Origin: Roseitranquillus sp963709765
Lineage (GTDB): Bacteria > Pseudomonadota > Alphaproteobacteria > Rhodobacterales > Rhodobacteraceae
Assembly: GCA_963709765.1 (NCBI GenBank)
Contig: CAVPXL010000001.1
Span: 1 to 64,000, forward strand
DNA: 64,000 nt
Direction of reading: 5' to 3'
Shown piece by piece: positions 1 through 10,241 of the stretch. Both the position numbers and the translations under genes were made by a program. A model generated the notes under the pieces. It was not told where the DNA came from and ran no database searches. It saw nothing but the letters and a program-made list of their open reading frames with translations. Position 1 is the stretch's first letter, and each line of letters starts with the position of its first letter.

Positions 1-559
1 CTTGCTAAGATATTGTGGGTTACTTGGCGCCGGGATCTCTGCTCTGCGACACAAACTGTGCCACTTCATGTGTTACAATTGGATGCGCATGCGCGCTCTC
101 TCCTCCTCTGATGTGAGCAGACCACATCTCGGGCGACTGCCTTGAAGCAGACGCGACGAAATACTGACCCGGATCAACTCCCGATCGCGAGAGCCGGCTG
201 TCGTTGCGCCTGGAGGACGGCAGAAGGGGCTCAGAGCGGGCATCCGACGCCGAACCATAGTGGAGGAGATCTGTCGCAAGGCCGGAAACCTTTGCGCCGT
301 CCGGCTGCCGCCAGGTCGCGGGCAGCGGCGATCGCTACCTTCCGCGACGGATGGAGCGGAATCCGTGAGGAAGGTCGGCAGAGCGGGGGTCGAGGCGCAG
401 ACGGCCACCTGATCTTGTGCTTTCGGCGGGGAGGTGGTCTCCTTTCGAAAATGGCCTCGTGATCGCGCCACGCTTGGTTGAGTTCTCCGCAATTCCGCAA
501 TTTCGGGCGCTTCGGAGGCTGCGCGTCGGCAGATCGGGGTGCTACAATCTGGAGACGAA
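1..559. other. No gene recognised
   Basis: Several overlapping open frames exist on both strands, but none has a recognisable domain, plausible start or coherent codon pattern. The stretch directly precedes a heavily frame-broken gene, so a damaged gene could be hidden here. A GGAGA ribosome-binding sequence at 551-555 belongs to the next gene. Confidence 0.5.
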
Positions 560-3500
560 ATGGTCGAGACCATCACCGGCGACACGCTCTCGCCGACGGA
601 GTACGTCCCGATCTGCGCGATCGGCGCGTCCGCCGGCGGGGTCACGGCGCTGCGCAGCCTGTTCCGGCAGCTTCCCGACGATCTGGGGCTCGCCTACGTC
701 GTGATCGTCCATCTCGCGCCCGAGCATCCGAGCGCGATGGCCGAGATCCTGTCGGCCTGCACCGGGATGCCGGTGCATCAGGTCGACGACACGCCGGAGC
801 TCGAGCCGAACTGCGTCTACGTCATCCCGCCCGACCGCGAACTGGTCATCGAGGGCGACAGCGTCACGGCCCGCGCCTTTCTCCGAGCCGCGCGGGCGGC
901 GCGCGCCGATCGACATGTTCTTCCGCTCGGTCGCCGCGGCGCGCGGGCGACGGAATGGCGGTGGTCCTGACGCGGCGCGGGCTCGGACGGCTCGAACGGC
1001 GTGCGCGCGATCCAGGAGGCGGGCGGCGTCGTCTTCGCTCAGGACCCGGACGAGGCCGAGTTTCCGGCGATGCCGCAGAACGCCATCGCGACCGGCGTCG
1101 TCAACTTCGTCGCGCCGATCGCCGCCTGGCGGAGCGGATCGCCGAAGTCGCGCGCAGCAAGGAGGCGGTCCGGTCGCTCGACGAGGACGGCGCCGCGAAC
1201 GACCTGCGCCGGATCGTGGGCTTCCTGCGGGCCCGGACCGGCCACGACTTTTCCAGCTACAAGCGCGCCACGGTCATGCGCCGGGTGCTGCGGCGGATGC
1301 AGGTCTGCCGGGTCACCAGCCTGAGCGAATACGGCGAACTGGTCCGCAACACGCCGGAAGAGGCGCAGGAGCTGTTCAACGACCTGCTGATCTCGGTCAC
1401 GCAGTTCTTCCGCGACGAGCCGGCCTTCGAGGCGCTGGCGGCGAAGGTCATCGCGCCGCTGTTCGAGGACGCCGAGGACGAGGGCCTGCGCGCTCTGGGT
1501 CCGTCGGCTGCGCCACCGGCGAGGAGGCCTACAGCCTCGCCATCCTGCTGCTGGAGGAGGCCGAGCGCCGCAAGGTGCAGGCTGCCGATCCAGATCTTCG
1601 CCAGCGACCTCGACGAAGGCGCGCTGGCGACGGCGCGCGAAGGGCGCTATCCCCGCTCGATCGAGGCGGACGTGTCGGAGGAGCGGCTCGCAGCGGTTCT
1701 TCGTCGACGAGGGCACGCACTACCGGGTCCGCAAGGAGGTGCGCGACATCGTGCTGTTCGCCTCGCACAGCGTCCTGAAGGACCCGCCGTTCCTGCGGCT
1801 GGACCTGATCGTCTGCCGCAACCTGCTGATCTATCTGGAGCGGTCGCTCCAGGAGCAGCTGCTGGGCATCTTCCACTACGGGCTGAGGCCGAACGGATGC
1901 CTGTTCCTCGGATCGGCGGAGACGGCGGATGCCAGCTCCGAGCTGTTCACGGCCGCTCGACCGGGACGCGCGGCTCTACCGGGCGCGGCCGCGGTCCCGC
2001 CGGCACATGCCCGCCCTGCCGCACGTCGCGACGGACTATCGGCCTCGCACCCGGCAGCCGCGCCGCCGGGCAGCCGCGGCGCGGACGCGCGCCGGACGCC
2101 GGCCGAGCACTGCACGCGGCGGCGCTGGAGACGGCGGCGCCGCCCAGCGTGCTGGTCGACGAGAGCCGGCAGATCCTGCACCTGTCGCCGAGCGCCGGCC
2201 GCTTCATCCTGCATTCGGCCGGGACGTTCTCCGGCAAGCTGCCCGACGTGGTCCGGCCCGAGCTGCGGCTCGACCTGAAGATCGCGCTGGACCGGGCGCT
2301 GGAGAAGCGGCTAGCCGACGCCTGACGCTCGCGACGCCGGTGGCCTTCGACGGCGGGCGCCGCGGATCGCGATGCAGGTCGCTCCGGTCCCGGGCGACGG
2401 CAACGCCGGCGTGCAGGCGCTGGTCGTCTTCCTCGACGCGGGGCCGGTGCGCCGAGGACGACGAACCGGAGGTCGACGCCGGCATCGCGGCGCCGACGAC
2501 ATGCGCCGCCTGCACGGCGAACTGAAGGCGGCGCAGGAGGCGCTCGTCGCGAGCCGCGGCGAGCACGAGACGGCGATCGAGGATCTGCGCGCCGCGAACG
2601 AGGAACTGCAGTCGATCAACGAGGAATACCGCTCGACCTCGGAGGAGCTCGAGACCTCGAAGGAAGAGCTCCAGTCGATGAACGAGGAGCTGCAGACGGT
2701 GAACGCCGAGCTGAAGAACAAGCTCGAAAGCATCTCGACCGCGCACAGCGATCTGCAGAACCTGATCGCGGCGACCGAGATCGGCACGCTGTTCCTCGAT
2801 CCGAAGCTCAGGATCCGGATGTTCACGCCGCCGATGGCCGAGCTCTTCAACATCACCGAGATGGACGTCGGCCGGGCGATCACCGACTTCACCAGCCGGC
2901 TCGCTACGATGCGGTCGAGGACGACGCGCGGCGCGTCCTGCGCGACCTGTCGCCGGTCGAGACCGAGGTGCAAAGCCGCGACGGCCGCTGGTTCATCATG
3001 CGCCTCCGCCCCTACCGCACGGTCGAGGACAGGATCGACGGCGTGGTCCTGACCTTCGTCGACATCACCTCCCGGCGCGAAGACCGAGCGACAGCTGCGC
3101 GAAAGCCAGCAGAGCTACCAGACCCTGTTCAACTCGATCGACGAGGGCTTCGCCGTCTTCGAGATGATCTTCGAGGATGCACGGGCCGGTCGACTACCGG
3201 TTCGTGGAGGTCAACGCCGCGTTCGAGCGTCAGACCGGCCTGGCCGATGCGATCGGGAAGACGGCGCGGCAGATGATCCCCGGGCACGAGGAGCACTGGT
3301 TCGAGATCTATGGCCGCATCGCGACAGTCCGGCAAGCCGGAGCGGTTCGAGGCGCCGGCCGCAGCCGCTCGAGCGATATTACGACGCCTACGCTTTCCCG
3401 TTCGGAGAGCCCGAGGAACACCGCGTCGGCGTGCTGTTCCGGGACGTCAGCGAGCGCAAGGGAGCCGAGGCGCAACGCGAGATGCTGACGGCCGAGCTCA

Positions 3501-4067
3501 GCCACCGGGTCAAGAACACGCTGGCCGTCGTCCAGGCGCTTGCCCGCTCGCCGGGCGGCGCCGGACGCAGACGGTCGACCAGTACCGCGAGCGCCTCATC
3601 GGCCGAATTCAGGCGCTGGCGCGGGCGCACGACCAGCTGCTCGAGACGCACTGGCAGTCGGCCGACCTGAAGACGCTGATCGATGCGACGCTGCTCGCCC
3701 TATGGCGGGACCGGTCGGCGCGATCTCGTTGCCACCGAGGGTCCCGACGTCCGCCTCACGCCGAAGCAGGGGCTCGGACTCGCGCTGATCCTGCACGAAC
3801 TCGCCACGAACGCATCCAAGTACGGGTCGCTTTCGGCCGATGGCGGGAGCCTGAGCCTCACGTGGGAAAGGGAACGCATTCGAAAAGGGAAAGCAAATCC
3901 ATCTGACGTGGCAGGAAAGCGGCGGTCCGGGCGTGAATGGGGAGACCGTCGACGGCTTCGGAACGAAGCTGATCAAGCAGGCCTGCACCTACGAACTCGA
4001 CGGTTCGGCGGAACTGCGCTTCGATCCCGATGGTTTGGTGGTCGAGATCGCCTTTCCGACGAAGTGA
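560..4067 (+). pseudogene. CheB-CheR-PAS-HWE histidine kinase fusion, many frameshifts
   Basis: The gene reads as a multidomain chemotaxis-like sensor spread over all three plus frames. In order: a CheB methylesterase domain (IGASAGG near 628), a CheR methyltransferase domain (FRDEPAF near 1410, ATGEEAYSLAI near 1515, VCRNLLIYLE near 1812), a long coiled coil of NEELQS/EELETSKEEL type (about 2590-2720), one or two PAS domains, then a HWE kinase core with SHRVKN near 3500, HELATNASKYG near 3798 and an LTWQESG element near 3903. It ends VVEIAFPTK at a TGA at 4065-4067. The start is the ATG at 560, with GGAGA just upstream. Proteins of this architecture sense signals and phosphorylate single-domain receivers; one follows directly. 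At least ten frame changes are needed to read it, and those pinned down (for example near 1581, 1690 and 1951) are single added bases. Sequence error is more likely than true decay. Confidence 0.85.
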
Positions 4068-4106
4068 GGAGCAGTCGACATCGCTGAACCCGAAGAACCA
4101 GGACCC

Positions 4107-4457
4107 TTGACTGGCCGCCGCATCCTCATCGTCGAGGACGAGATGCTTCTCGCGATGGATCTGCAGATGCTTCTCGAAGAGCACGGCTGCGAGGTCCTCG
4201 ATCCCGTCCCGAGCGTGGAGCGCGCGCTCGACGCGCTGGCGGCGCATCGGCTGGACGCCGCAACTCTCGACATGAACCTGAATGGCAAGACATCGGCTCC
4301 GATCGCCGACGCCCTCCGACAAAGGGCCGTTCCGTTCATTGTCGTCTCCGGTTATGGCGGCAAGCATCCGGACCCGGCCTTCCGCGACGCGCCCTTGGTG
4401 AAAAAGCCCTTCGACAGCATCGATTTGCTGCGGAAGCTTTCGACAATCCTGAGATGA
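4107..4457 (+). CDS. Single-domain response regulator (receiver)
   Basis: A 116-residue stand-alone CheY-like receiver. It has the acidic pair in IVEDE near the N terminus, the phospho-acceptor Asp in TLDMNLNG near residue 56, and the conserved Lys in VKKPF near the C terminus. It lies 40 bases after the HWE kinase and is its likely phosphorylation partner. The annotated start is the TTG at 4107. A GAGGAG at 4066-4071 sits eight bases before an in-frame ATC at 4080, which would give a nine-residue extension. If that ATC is a misread ATG, the true start is 4080. No output domain is present, so it probably acts by protein contact or phosphate transfer. Confidence 0.85.
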   Translation: MTGRRILIVEDEMLLAMDLQMLLEEHGCEVLDPVPSVERALDALAAHRLDAATLDMNLNGKTSAPIADALRQRAVPFIVVSGYGGKHPDPAFRDAPLVKKPFDSIDLLRKLSTILR

Positions 4458-4942
4458 CCGGCTCCTCCGCTGCACGGGAGGGGGAGTCGACACCCTGATG
4501 AGGCACGCCATGCGCGGAGCCAAATCCTCGCTGCCTGCGGCGCCCGCCCCCGGATAGAAGCTTGCGAAATGCGGACGTGACCCACGGCCCGCGTTCGTCA
4601 CCGCGAGCTTTGCGGAGGGCGTGGACGCCATCAGGAAATTTCAGCCGGGCATGCAGATCGAAGTCATGGCGACGATTGTGGCCGTGGCTCGTCACCGCAT
4701 CGGCTTCTCGCGGCGTCGCGAGAGTGCCGGGGGCTGGCGATCGGCGGCCGAAGGGAAATCTGGGATCGCAGGCGCACCCGCGACGTCGGTCAGGAAGCGC
4801 TTGTAGACGTGACCCGCGGCAGGGTCTTGCCCGCCGATCCTCGCCGGCAAGATGGCGGTGCGGATTGATCCACGTCAGCGCCCACGGGTCTCGATCCATT
4901 TAGAGGGAAGGCAGGTCAAACCTTTCATGTGGATGAACGCCG
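4458..4942. other. No gene recognised
   Basis: Between the receiver and the CPBP protease there is no convincing coding region. A plus-strand frame around 4560-4690 has a protein-like stretch but no family could be named, and neighbouring genes carry indels, so a damaged gene cannot be excluded. Confidence 0.45.
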
Positions 4943-5797
4943 ATGGGAACCGTCCGCCCGGCAAGAACCCCAGTCGCGATCCCGTCGATTGCGCTGTTGT
5001 CCTTCCTCGTCATCACCTTCGCCATCACCTGGGCGGTGATCGGCCTTTACGTCCTCGCGCCTGCCTGGGCTTCGGCCCGGCTCGGCGAGATCAGCGGCTC
5101 GCATCCGCTGTTCTTCCTGGCGACCTGGGCGCCCGGGATCTCGGCGGTCCTCGTCGTGCTGGCCTTCGCCGGCGGCGATGGACTGCGCAGCTTCCTGTCG
5201 CGGCTCCTGCTCTGGCGCTGCCCGGCGGGCTGGGCGGCGTTCGTCCTGATCGGGCTGCCACTGGTCTTCGTCGCGGGGTCGCTGATCAAGGGCGGGCCGG
5301 TGCTGGCGCCGCTGCCGCCGGAGGGCGCGGGGCCGCTCGTCGCCGTGCTGTTCATGATGCTCTTCCTCGGCCCGGTCGAGGAGCTCGGCTGGCGCGGCGT
5401 GATGCAGCCGATCCTGCAGCGCCACATGGCGCCGCTCTGGGCCGGGATGCTGATCGGCGCGACCTGGGGCCTCTGGCACCTGCCGGCGTTCTTCCTGTCG
5501 AGCACCGTCTACGCCACCTGGAACTTCCTGCCCTTCTTCGTCGGCAACGTCGTGCTCGCGGTGCTGGTCACGCCGATCTTCAACCGGACCGGCGGCAGCC
5601 TGCTCTGGCCGATTCTGTTCCACTGGCAGCTCATCAATCCGTTCTGGCCGGACGCGCAGCCGTGGGACACCTGGATCCTCGTGGCGGTGGCGGTGGTCGT
5701 CGTCTGGTGGAACCGGGACAGCATGCTGAGGCGGGAAGTCGCGGTGACAGGGGTCGTCGCGATCGAAGGCTCGAGCGCGCTTCGCATGTCGACATAG
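4943..5797 (+). CDS. CPBP family intramembrane metalloprotease
   Basis: A 284-residue polytopic membrane protein of the CPBP/Abi family (CAAX protease and bacteriocin-processing enzymes). The glutamate motif EELGWRG lies near residue 150 and a metal-binding His lies in GLWHLPAFF near residue 180, matching the family's EExxxR and H motifs. Hydrophobic segments occur from about residue 15 and throughout. The start is the ATG at 4943; a weak purine-rich site precedes it. A second CPBP-like gene begins 12 bases after its stop, so the two are probably co-transcribed. The substrate is unknown; in other bacteria such proteins serve in bacteriocin immunity or membrane protein processing. Confidence 0.88.
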   Translation: MGTVRPARTPVAIPSIALLSFLVITFAITWAVIGLYVLAPAWASARLGEISGSHPLFFLATWAPGISAVLVVLAFAGGDGLRSFLSRLLLWRCPAGWAAFVLIGLPLVFVAGSLIKGGPVLAPLPPEGAGPLVAVLFMMLFLGPVEELGWRGVMQPILQRHMAPLWAGMLIGATWGLWHLPAFFLSSTVYATWNFLPFFVGNVVLAVLVTPIFNRTGGSLLWPILFHWQLINPFWPDAQPWDTWILVAVAVVVVWWNRDSMLRREVAVTGVVAIEGSSALRMST

Positions 5798-5808
5798 GGA
5801 AGGCGACC

Positions 5809-6629
5809 ATGTCCCACCGTTTTCCGGAGACCTCCGGGCATCGGCAAGACATCTTCGTTCGGGCAGTTCCGGCGGCCGTGGCTCTGTGGGGCGGTCTGGA
5901 CATTGGCAACCTGGTGGTTCGAAGGCCGCATCGGGACCTTCGCCAGGCCCGAAGCCGTGGCCGACCGGCTCGTTTACACTGGCCTGGCCAACCTTCTGGT
6001 CGGGATCATCGGATCGCTGGTCCTTCTGCGCTGGCTGACGCGGGTCGGTCTGGTGTCCAGGCGCCGCATGGGCTTCGGGGCGCCGAGCCGCACGGCCATG
6101 TGGCCTGCCTCTCGGTCTTGTGCTCGGTCTCTTGCTATATTTCGGCCAGAGACGCGCCCTCGATGAACGCCGATTGTACTCCTGAATGCCTTCGCGCAGG
6201 TCCTGGTTGTCTCCATCGCCGAAGTGCTTGTCTGCTGGGCAGTCGATAGGCGGCACGCTCCAGGGCGTCGGCCGCTCGCGATGGGTTTCGCTGTCGATGG
6301 CGACGATCGTTTCCAGCGTGCTGTTCGGCCTCTACCATTTCGCCCACAGCGCGCCGTTCGACACGGCTGAGATGGTCGGGTTTCTGACCCTCGGTCGGAA
6401 CTCGTCACCAGCGTGTTCTTCTTCGTCTCCCGCGATGTCTACGCGACCATCGCGTTTCACAACTTCCTCGCCGTCTTCGGCGTGGTTCAGGCGCTGGAAG
6501 CGCAGAGACAGACTGGCCACTTTCGAGGCGGTGCAGATGCCCCTTCTGGCCACGGCCGCGTTCGCCCTGATCGTCTTGGTCACGGCCGATGCCACGCTGC
6601 TCGGGAGGGGGGCGCCCGAGGATGGCTGA
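5809..6629 (+). pseudogene. Second CPBP family protease, frameshifted
   Basis: Begins with an ATG at 5809 preceded by GGAAGG. The reading passes through at least three frames: an N-terminal part, a middle part with LVYTGLANLLVGIIGSLVLL near 5970, and a C-terminal part with FGLYHFAHSAP near 6330 and FHNFLAVFGVVQAL near 6450. Together these make a protein of about 270 residues with several membrane spans, similar in layout to the upstream CPBP gene. Only one glutamate is evident in the first motif (SIAEVLVCW) and the usual EExxxR is not obvious, so catalysis is uncertain even if the frame breaks are sequencing errors. One break near 6245 is again consistent with an added base. Confidence 0.6.
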
Positions 6630-6758
6630 ATTTCCGCAGCGGATAGGAGCCGGACCGGAGCCTCGGGATGTCGGCGGTGGAGCGGTTGGGGCCGTTACGC
6701 GATCTCGGCCGGCGAGGGCACGCATGCTTCGCGACCAGGGCGGCTCGGGAGCGCATTT

Positions 6759-7715
6759 GTGATCTCCCGTCGCGCCATCCTCGGTGGGCTGGGCGGCCTC
6801 GGAGTTGCCTATGGGACATACGCCGCCGGAGCCTACGGAGCGGCGATCCGGCAGACCGACGTGCGCCTCGCGCTGCGCAGTTCAGTGATCCCCACCAGCG
6901 CCGGCGCTCTGGAATACGCCGTGGCGGGCCGCGGATCGCCGCTCCTGATGATCCACGGGACCGGGGGCGGGTTCGACCAGGGGCTGCTCTTCGCCCACCC
7001 CCTGCGCGAGCGCGGGCTCCAGATCGTCGCGCCCTCGCGCTTCGGCTACCTGCGCAGCGCCTTTCCTGATGATGCCTCGCCGGCGCACCAGGCCGACGTC
7101 CTCGTCGAGCTCCTCGACCATCTCGGGATCAACCGCCTGCCGGTGGTCGGCGGCTCCGCCGGCGCGTTGACGGCGGCGGAGTTCGGGCTGAGGCACCCCG
7201 ACCGATGCTCGCACCTCGTCCTGCTGGTGCCGGCGGCGAACCTCGCCAACCGCGACCCGGTGGAGTTCACAGCGTTCCAGCGGCTTGCCGTCGGGGCCGT
7301 CCTCGGCTCGGACCTCGGGTTCTGGACGCTGCTCTCGCTGGCGCCGCGGCAGATGATCCGCACCCTGCTCGCGACCGATCCCGCCCTTCTGGATCGGGTC
7401 GCGCCCGAGGAGAAGCGCCGCGCCGAGCTGATCCTCGCGGGGCTGATGCCGATCAGCCGGAAGTCCGACGGCTTGCGCACCGACGCCTTCTGGGCCGGCG
7501 CGCCGTCGCCCACCGCCTATGAGCGTATCACCGTGCCGACGCTGATCCTCTCCTGCGAGGACGACCTCTTCGGCACCGCCGAGACATCGCGCCGCCTCGC
7601 CGCCCTGATCCCGGACACCCGGCTGACGATCTGGCCCGAGGGCGGCCACATCTGGCTCGGCCACGACGCCGACGTGGCGGACGAGATCGCCGCGTTCGTC
7701 CGTGCCGGAGCCTGA
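6759..7715 (+). CDS. Alpha/beta hydrolase with twin-arginine-like leader
   Basis: A 318-residue alpha/beta hydrolase. The oxyanion region MIHGTGGGFDQG is near residue 65, the nucleophile elbow VVGGSAGAL near residue 130, the acid region LILSCEDDLFG near residue 265 and the final His in GGHIWLGHD near residue 297. The N terminus SRRAILGGLGGLG resembles a Tat signal or a lipoprotein-like membrane anchor, so export is possible. The start is GTG at 6759; no strong ribosome-binding site is seen. The next gene, an MDR oxidoreductase, begins 49 bases after the stop. The substrate cannot be deduced. Confidence 0.85.
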   Translation: MISRRAILGGLGGLGVAYGTYAAGAYGAAIRQTDVRLALRSSVIPTSAGALEYAVAGRGSPLLMIHGTGGGFDQGLLFAHPLRERGLQIVAPSRFGYLRSAFPDDASPAHQADVLVELLDHLGINRLPVVGGSAGALTAAEFGLRHPDRCSHLVLLVPAANLANRDPVEFTAFQRLAVGAVLGSDLGFWTLLSLAPRQMIRTLLATDPALLDRVAPEEKRRAELILAGLMPISRKSDGLRTDAFWAGAPSPTAYERITVPTLILSCEDDLFGTAETSRRLAALIPDTRLTIWPEGGHIWLGHDADVADEIAAFVRAGA

Positions 7716-7764
7716 TCGCGCGATCCCCGATGCAACGCGGCCCATACACAAAGGAACCGCCAAG

Positions 7765-8772
7765 ATGACCTGGAGAAAGATCGTCGTGACCGAGTTCGGC
7801 GGCCCGGACCGCCTCGAGATGCAGACCGTCGACGCCCTACCGGAGCCTCAGGGGGCGGAGGTCCGCGTCCGGGTCCTGGTGACAAGTGCGGCCTTCACCG
7901 ACGTCATGATCCGCAAGGGCAAGTACCCCGACGTGAAGGAGAAGCCGCCGTTCGCGCTCGGCTACGACCTCGTCGGCGTGGTGGACGCGATGGGCCCCGA
8001 GGCGACCCGCTTCAAGCCCGGCGACCGGGTTGCGGACCTCACCACGATCGGCGCCTATGTCGAGTACATCTGCCTGCCCGAGGACCGGCTGACGGCGGTG
8101 CCGGAGGGCGTGTCGGACGTCGCTGCGCTCGGCGTGATCCTCTCGGCGGTGACGCCCTACCAGATGCTGCATCGCGTGGCGAAAGCGCAGGCCGGGCAGA
8201 GCCTGCTGATCCACGGCGCTGGCGGCGCGGTCGGCACCGCGATGCTGCAACTCGCGCGCGACGCCGGCGTCACCGCCTACGGCACCGACGTGGCGGCCAA
8301 GCACGACCTGATCCGCAGCCTCGGCGCGACGCCGATCGACGCCGACGCCTCCGACGAGGCGCTCCGGGCCGCCGTCGGCGAGGGCGTCGACTTCGTCTTC
8401 GACCCGCTCGGCGGCGAGAGCCTCGGGCGCTCGCTGCATGCGCTGAAGCCCAAGGGCATGCTGATCGCGTTCGGGTTCCAGAACAAGGTCCTCGGCCGCG
8501 GCGGGTCGATCCCGCTCGACTTCGTCAAGCTGAAGCTCTGGGACTGGCTGCCGAACGGGCACGCGACGGCGTTCTACTCGATCGGCGCGATGCGGCGACG
8601 GCACCCGGAGTGGTTCCGGGAGGACCTCGCCAGGCTCTTCGCGATGCTGGCCGAGGGCCGGATCGCCCCCATCGTCGCCGAAGTCCTGCCGCTGGAGGAG
8701 GTGCGGCGCGCCCACGAGCGGGTCGAGGCGGGCGACGTCGCGGGCAAGCTCGTGCTGCGGGTGACGGAATGA
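7765..8772 (+). CDS. Medium-chain dehydrogenase/reductase, quinone oxidoreductase type
   Basis: A 335-residue MDR enzyme. The N-terminal GroES-like fold contains GYDLVGVVDAMG near residue 70, and the Rossmann fold has LIHGAGGAVGTAMLQLA near residue 150, the NADPH-binding AxxGxxG pattern. The cysteine-rich zinc lobe of alcohol dehydrogenases is absent, which fits zinc-free quinone or enoyl reductases. The ATG at 7765 has AGGAA eight bases upstream and is preferred to an upstream in-frame start at 7702 that overlaps the hydrolase. The stop overlaps the next ATG (ATGA at 8769), indicating translational coupling with the amidohydrolase. Confidence 0.88.
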   Translation: MTWRKIVVTEFGGPDRLEMQTVDALPEPQGAEVRVRVLVTSAAFTDVMIRKGKYPDVKEKPPFALGYDLVGVVDAMGPEATRFKPGDRVADLTTIGAYVEYICLPEDRLTAVPEGVSDVAALGVILSAVTPYQMLHRVAKAQAGQSLLIHGAGGAVGTAMLQLARDAGVTAYGTDVAAKHDLIRSLGATPIDADASDEALRAAVGEGVDFVFDPLGGESLGRSLHALKPKGMLIAFGFQNKVLGRGGSIPLDFVKLKLWDWLPNGHATAFYSIGAMRRRHPEWFREDLARLFAMLAEGRIAPIVAEVLPLEEVRRAHERVEAGDVAGKLVLRVTE

Positions 8773-10241
8773 CTGCGCGTTCGGCACTGATCGCCGCGGC
8801 GTTTCTGGCAACGGCCGGCAGCGTGGCGGCGCAGGCGCAGGACTCGGTGCTGGTCACGGACGTCAACATCGTGGACATCGCCGCGGGCACGGTCACCGAG
8901 AACCAGTCGATCCTCATCGAGGACGGGCTGATCGTCGCCGTCGGTGCCGTCCTCGCGCCGGTCACGGCCGCGCGCTTCGAAGGGGACGGCGCCTTCGTGA
9001 TCCCCGGCCTGTGGGACAGCCACGTCCACGTGTTCTCTTCGCCGACCGAGCCGGAGACGGCGCTGCCGCTCTACCTTATCAACGGCGTGACCGGCATCCG
9101 CGACATGGGTGCGCTCTGGCCGGTCAAGGACCAACAGGCCCTCCAGCAGCGGATCGAGAGCGGCGAGGTGCTGGGGCCGCGGCTTGTTCTCTCCGGCGCC
9201 TGGGTCGACGCCTCGCCCGGCTCGTGGCCAGGCATGTTCCTCGCCGATACGCCCGCGGAGGCGCGTTCCGTCGTCGAGAGGATCGCGTCCGAGGGCTGGG
9301 CGGCGGTGAAGTCCTATTCGATGCTCGACGAGCTCACTTACCTGGCCTTGGCGGAGGCCGCCGAAGAGCGCGGCCTGCCGCTTGTCGGCCACATCCCGGA
9401 GCGGGTGGCGCTCGGAACCGCCGTCGACGCCGGGCAGGACGGCATGGAGCATTCCGGACGCGTCACCATGGCCTGCTCGACCGCCGAGGCCGAGATGCTT
9501 GCGGACCTGCGCGCGGCGATGGACGCGGGCGCCGACGAGGCGCGGTTCCTCGAGATCATGGCGGGTCGCAACCGCATCGTGCTGGAGACGTGGGACCGGG
9601 CGCTCTGCGAGGACGTGCTGGCGCGCATGGCCGAGGCCGGGCTGCACGTCAGCCCGACGCTGGTCGTCGCCGACTTCTACCTCGGGAATTGGCCCGCGGC
9701 GGATGCGCCGCGGATGCGGATGCTGCCGGCGGAGGTGCGCGAGGCTTGGGGCCGGCCGGACTTCCGGCTGGAGGCGATGACGGACGAGGTGCGGGAGCTC
9801 GCCGACGCCTCCATCGCCCTCGACCATCGCACCTTCCTGATGGCGCACGCGGCCGGCGTGCCGATCCTCGCCGCCACCGACGCCTCCTTCGCCAACCCCT
9901 ACATCTTCCACGGCTTCTCGCTTCTCGACGAGCTCGACCGCTACGTCGAGATCGGGCTCACGCCGCGCGACGCGCTCAACACCGCGACCGTCGCGCCGCC
10001 GCGCTTCTTCGGCCTGCCCGACCAGGACGGCAGCATCATCCCCGGCCGCCGCGCCGATCTCGTGTTGCTCGACGCGAACCCGCTCAACGGGCTTAAAACG
10101 CTCCGCCGTCCGCGCGCGGTGTCATCGTCAGGTAATTCACGGTGCTGGACCGCCCATGCGCTCGAGGCGAAACTCCTGCGGAGGCGAAACAGGTCCGCAT
10201 GGCCGAAATGGAGGCGGGTAAGAGGATCGGCGCGGGGTTGA
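8769..10241 (+). CDS. Exported metal-dependent amidohydrolase, 3' end disrupted
   Basis: An amidohydrolase-superfamily enzyme (imidazolonepropionase/prolidase-like group). It has a signal peptide ending near VAAQAQ, the metal motif DSHVHVF near residue 82, a candidate carboxylated Lys in AAVKSYSM, metal His residues in VGHIPERV and MEHSGR, and a catalytic Asp in AATDAS. The body is intact to the typical C-terminal RRADLVLLDANPL. After about 10100 the frame loses family character: a one-base addition near 10117 would restore the expected RPRGVIVR ending, so the last 40 or so residues are probably wrong and the true stop lies a little before 10241. It overlaps the MDR gene by four bases. It probably hydrolyses a cyclic amide or dipeptide in the periplasm. 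Confidence 0.85.
   Translation: MTARSALIAAAFLATAGSVAAQAQDSVLVTDVNIVDIAAGTVTENQSILIEDGLIVAVGAVLAPVTAARFEGDGAFVIPGLWDSHVHVFSSPTEPETALPLYLINGVTGIRDMGALWPVKDQQALQQRIESGEVLGPRLVLSGAWVDASPGSWPGMFLADTPAEARSVVERIASEGWAAVKSYSMLDELTYLALAEAAEERGLPLVGHIPERVALGTAVDAGQDGMEHSGRVTMACSTAEAEMLADLRAAMDAGADEARFLEIMAGRNRIVLETWDRALCEDVLARMAEAGLHVSPTLVVADFYLGNWPAADAPRMRMLPAEVREAWGRPDFRLEAMTDEVRELADASIALDHRTFLMAHAAGVPILAATDASFANPYIFHGFSLLDELDRYVEIGLTPRDALNTATVAPPRFFGLPDQDGSIIPGRRADLVLLDANPLNGLKTLRRPRAVSSSGNSRCWTAHALEAKLLRRRNRSAWPKWRRVRGSARG

Noticed and set aside
73..645. 190-residue minus-strand frame at the left edge
   Set aside because: No similarity, no ribosome site and it overlaps the start of the sensor kinase gene.
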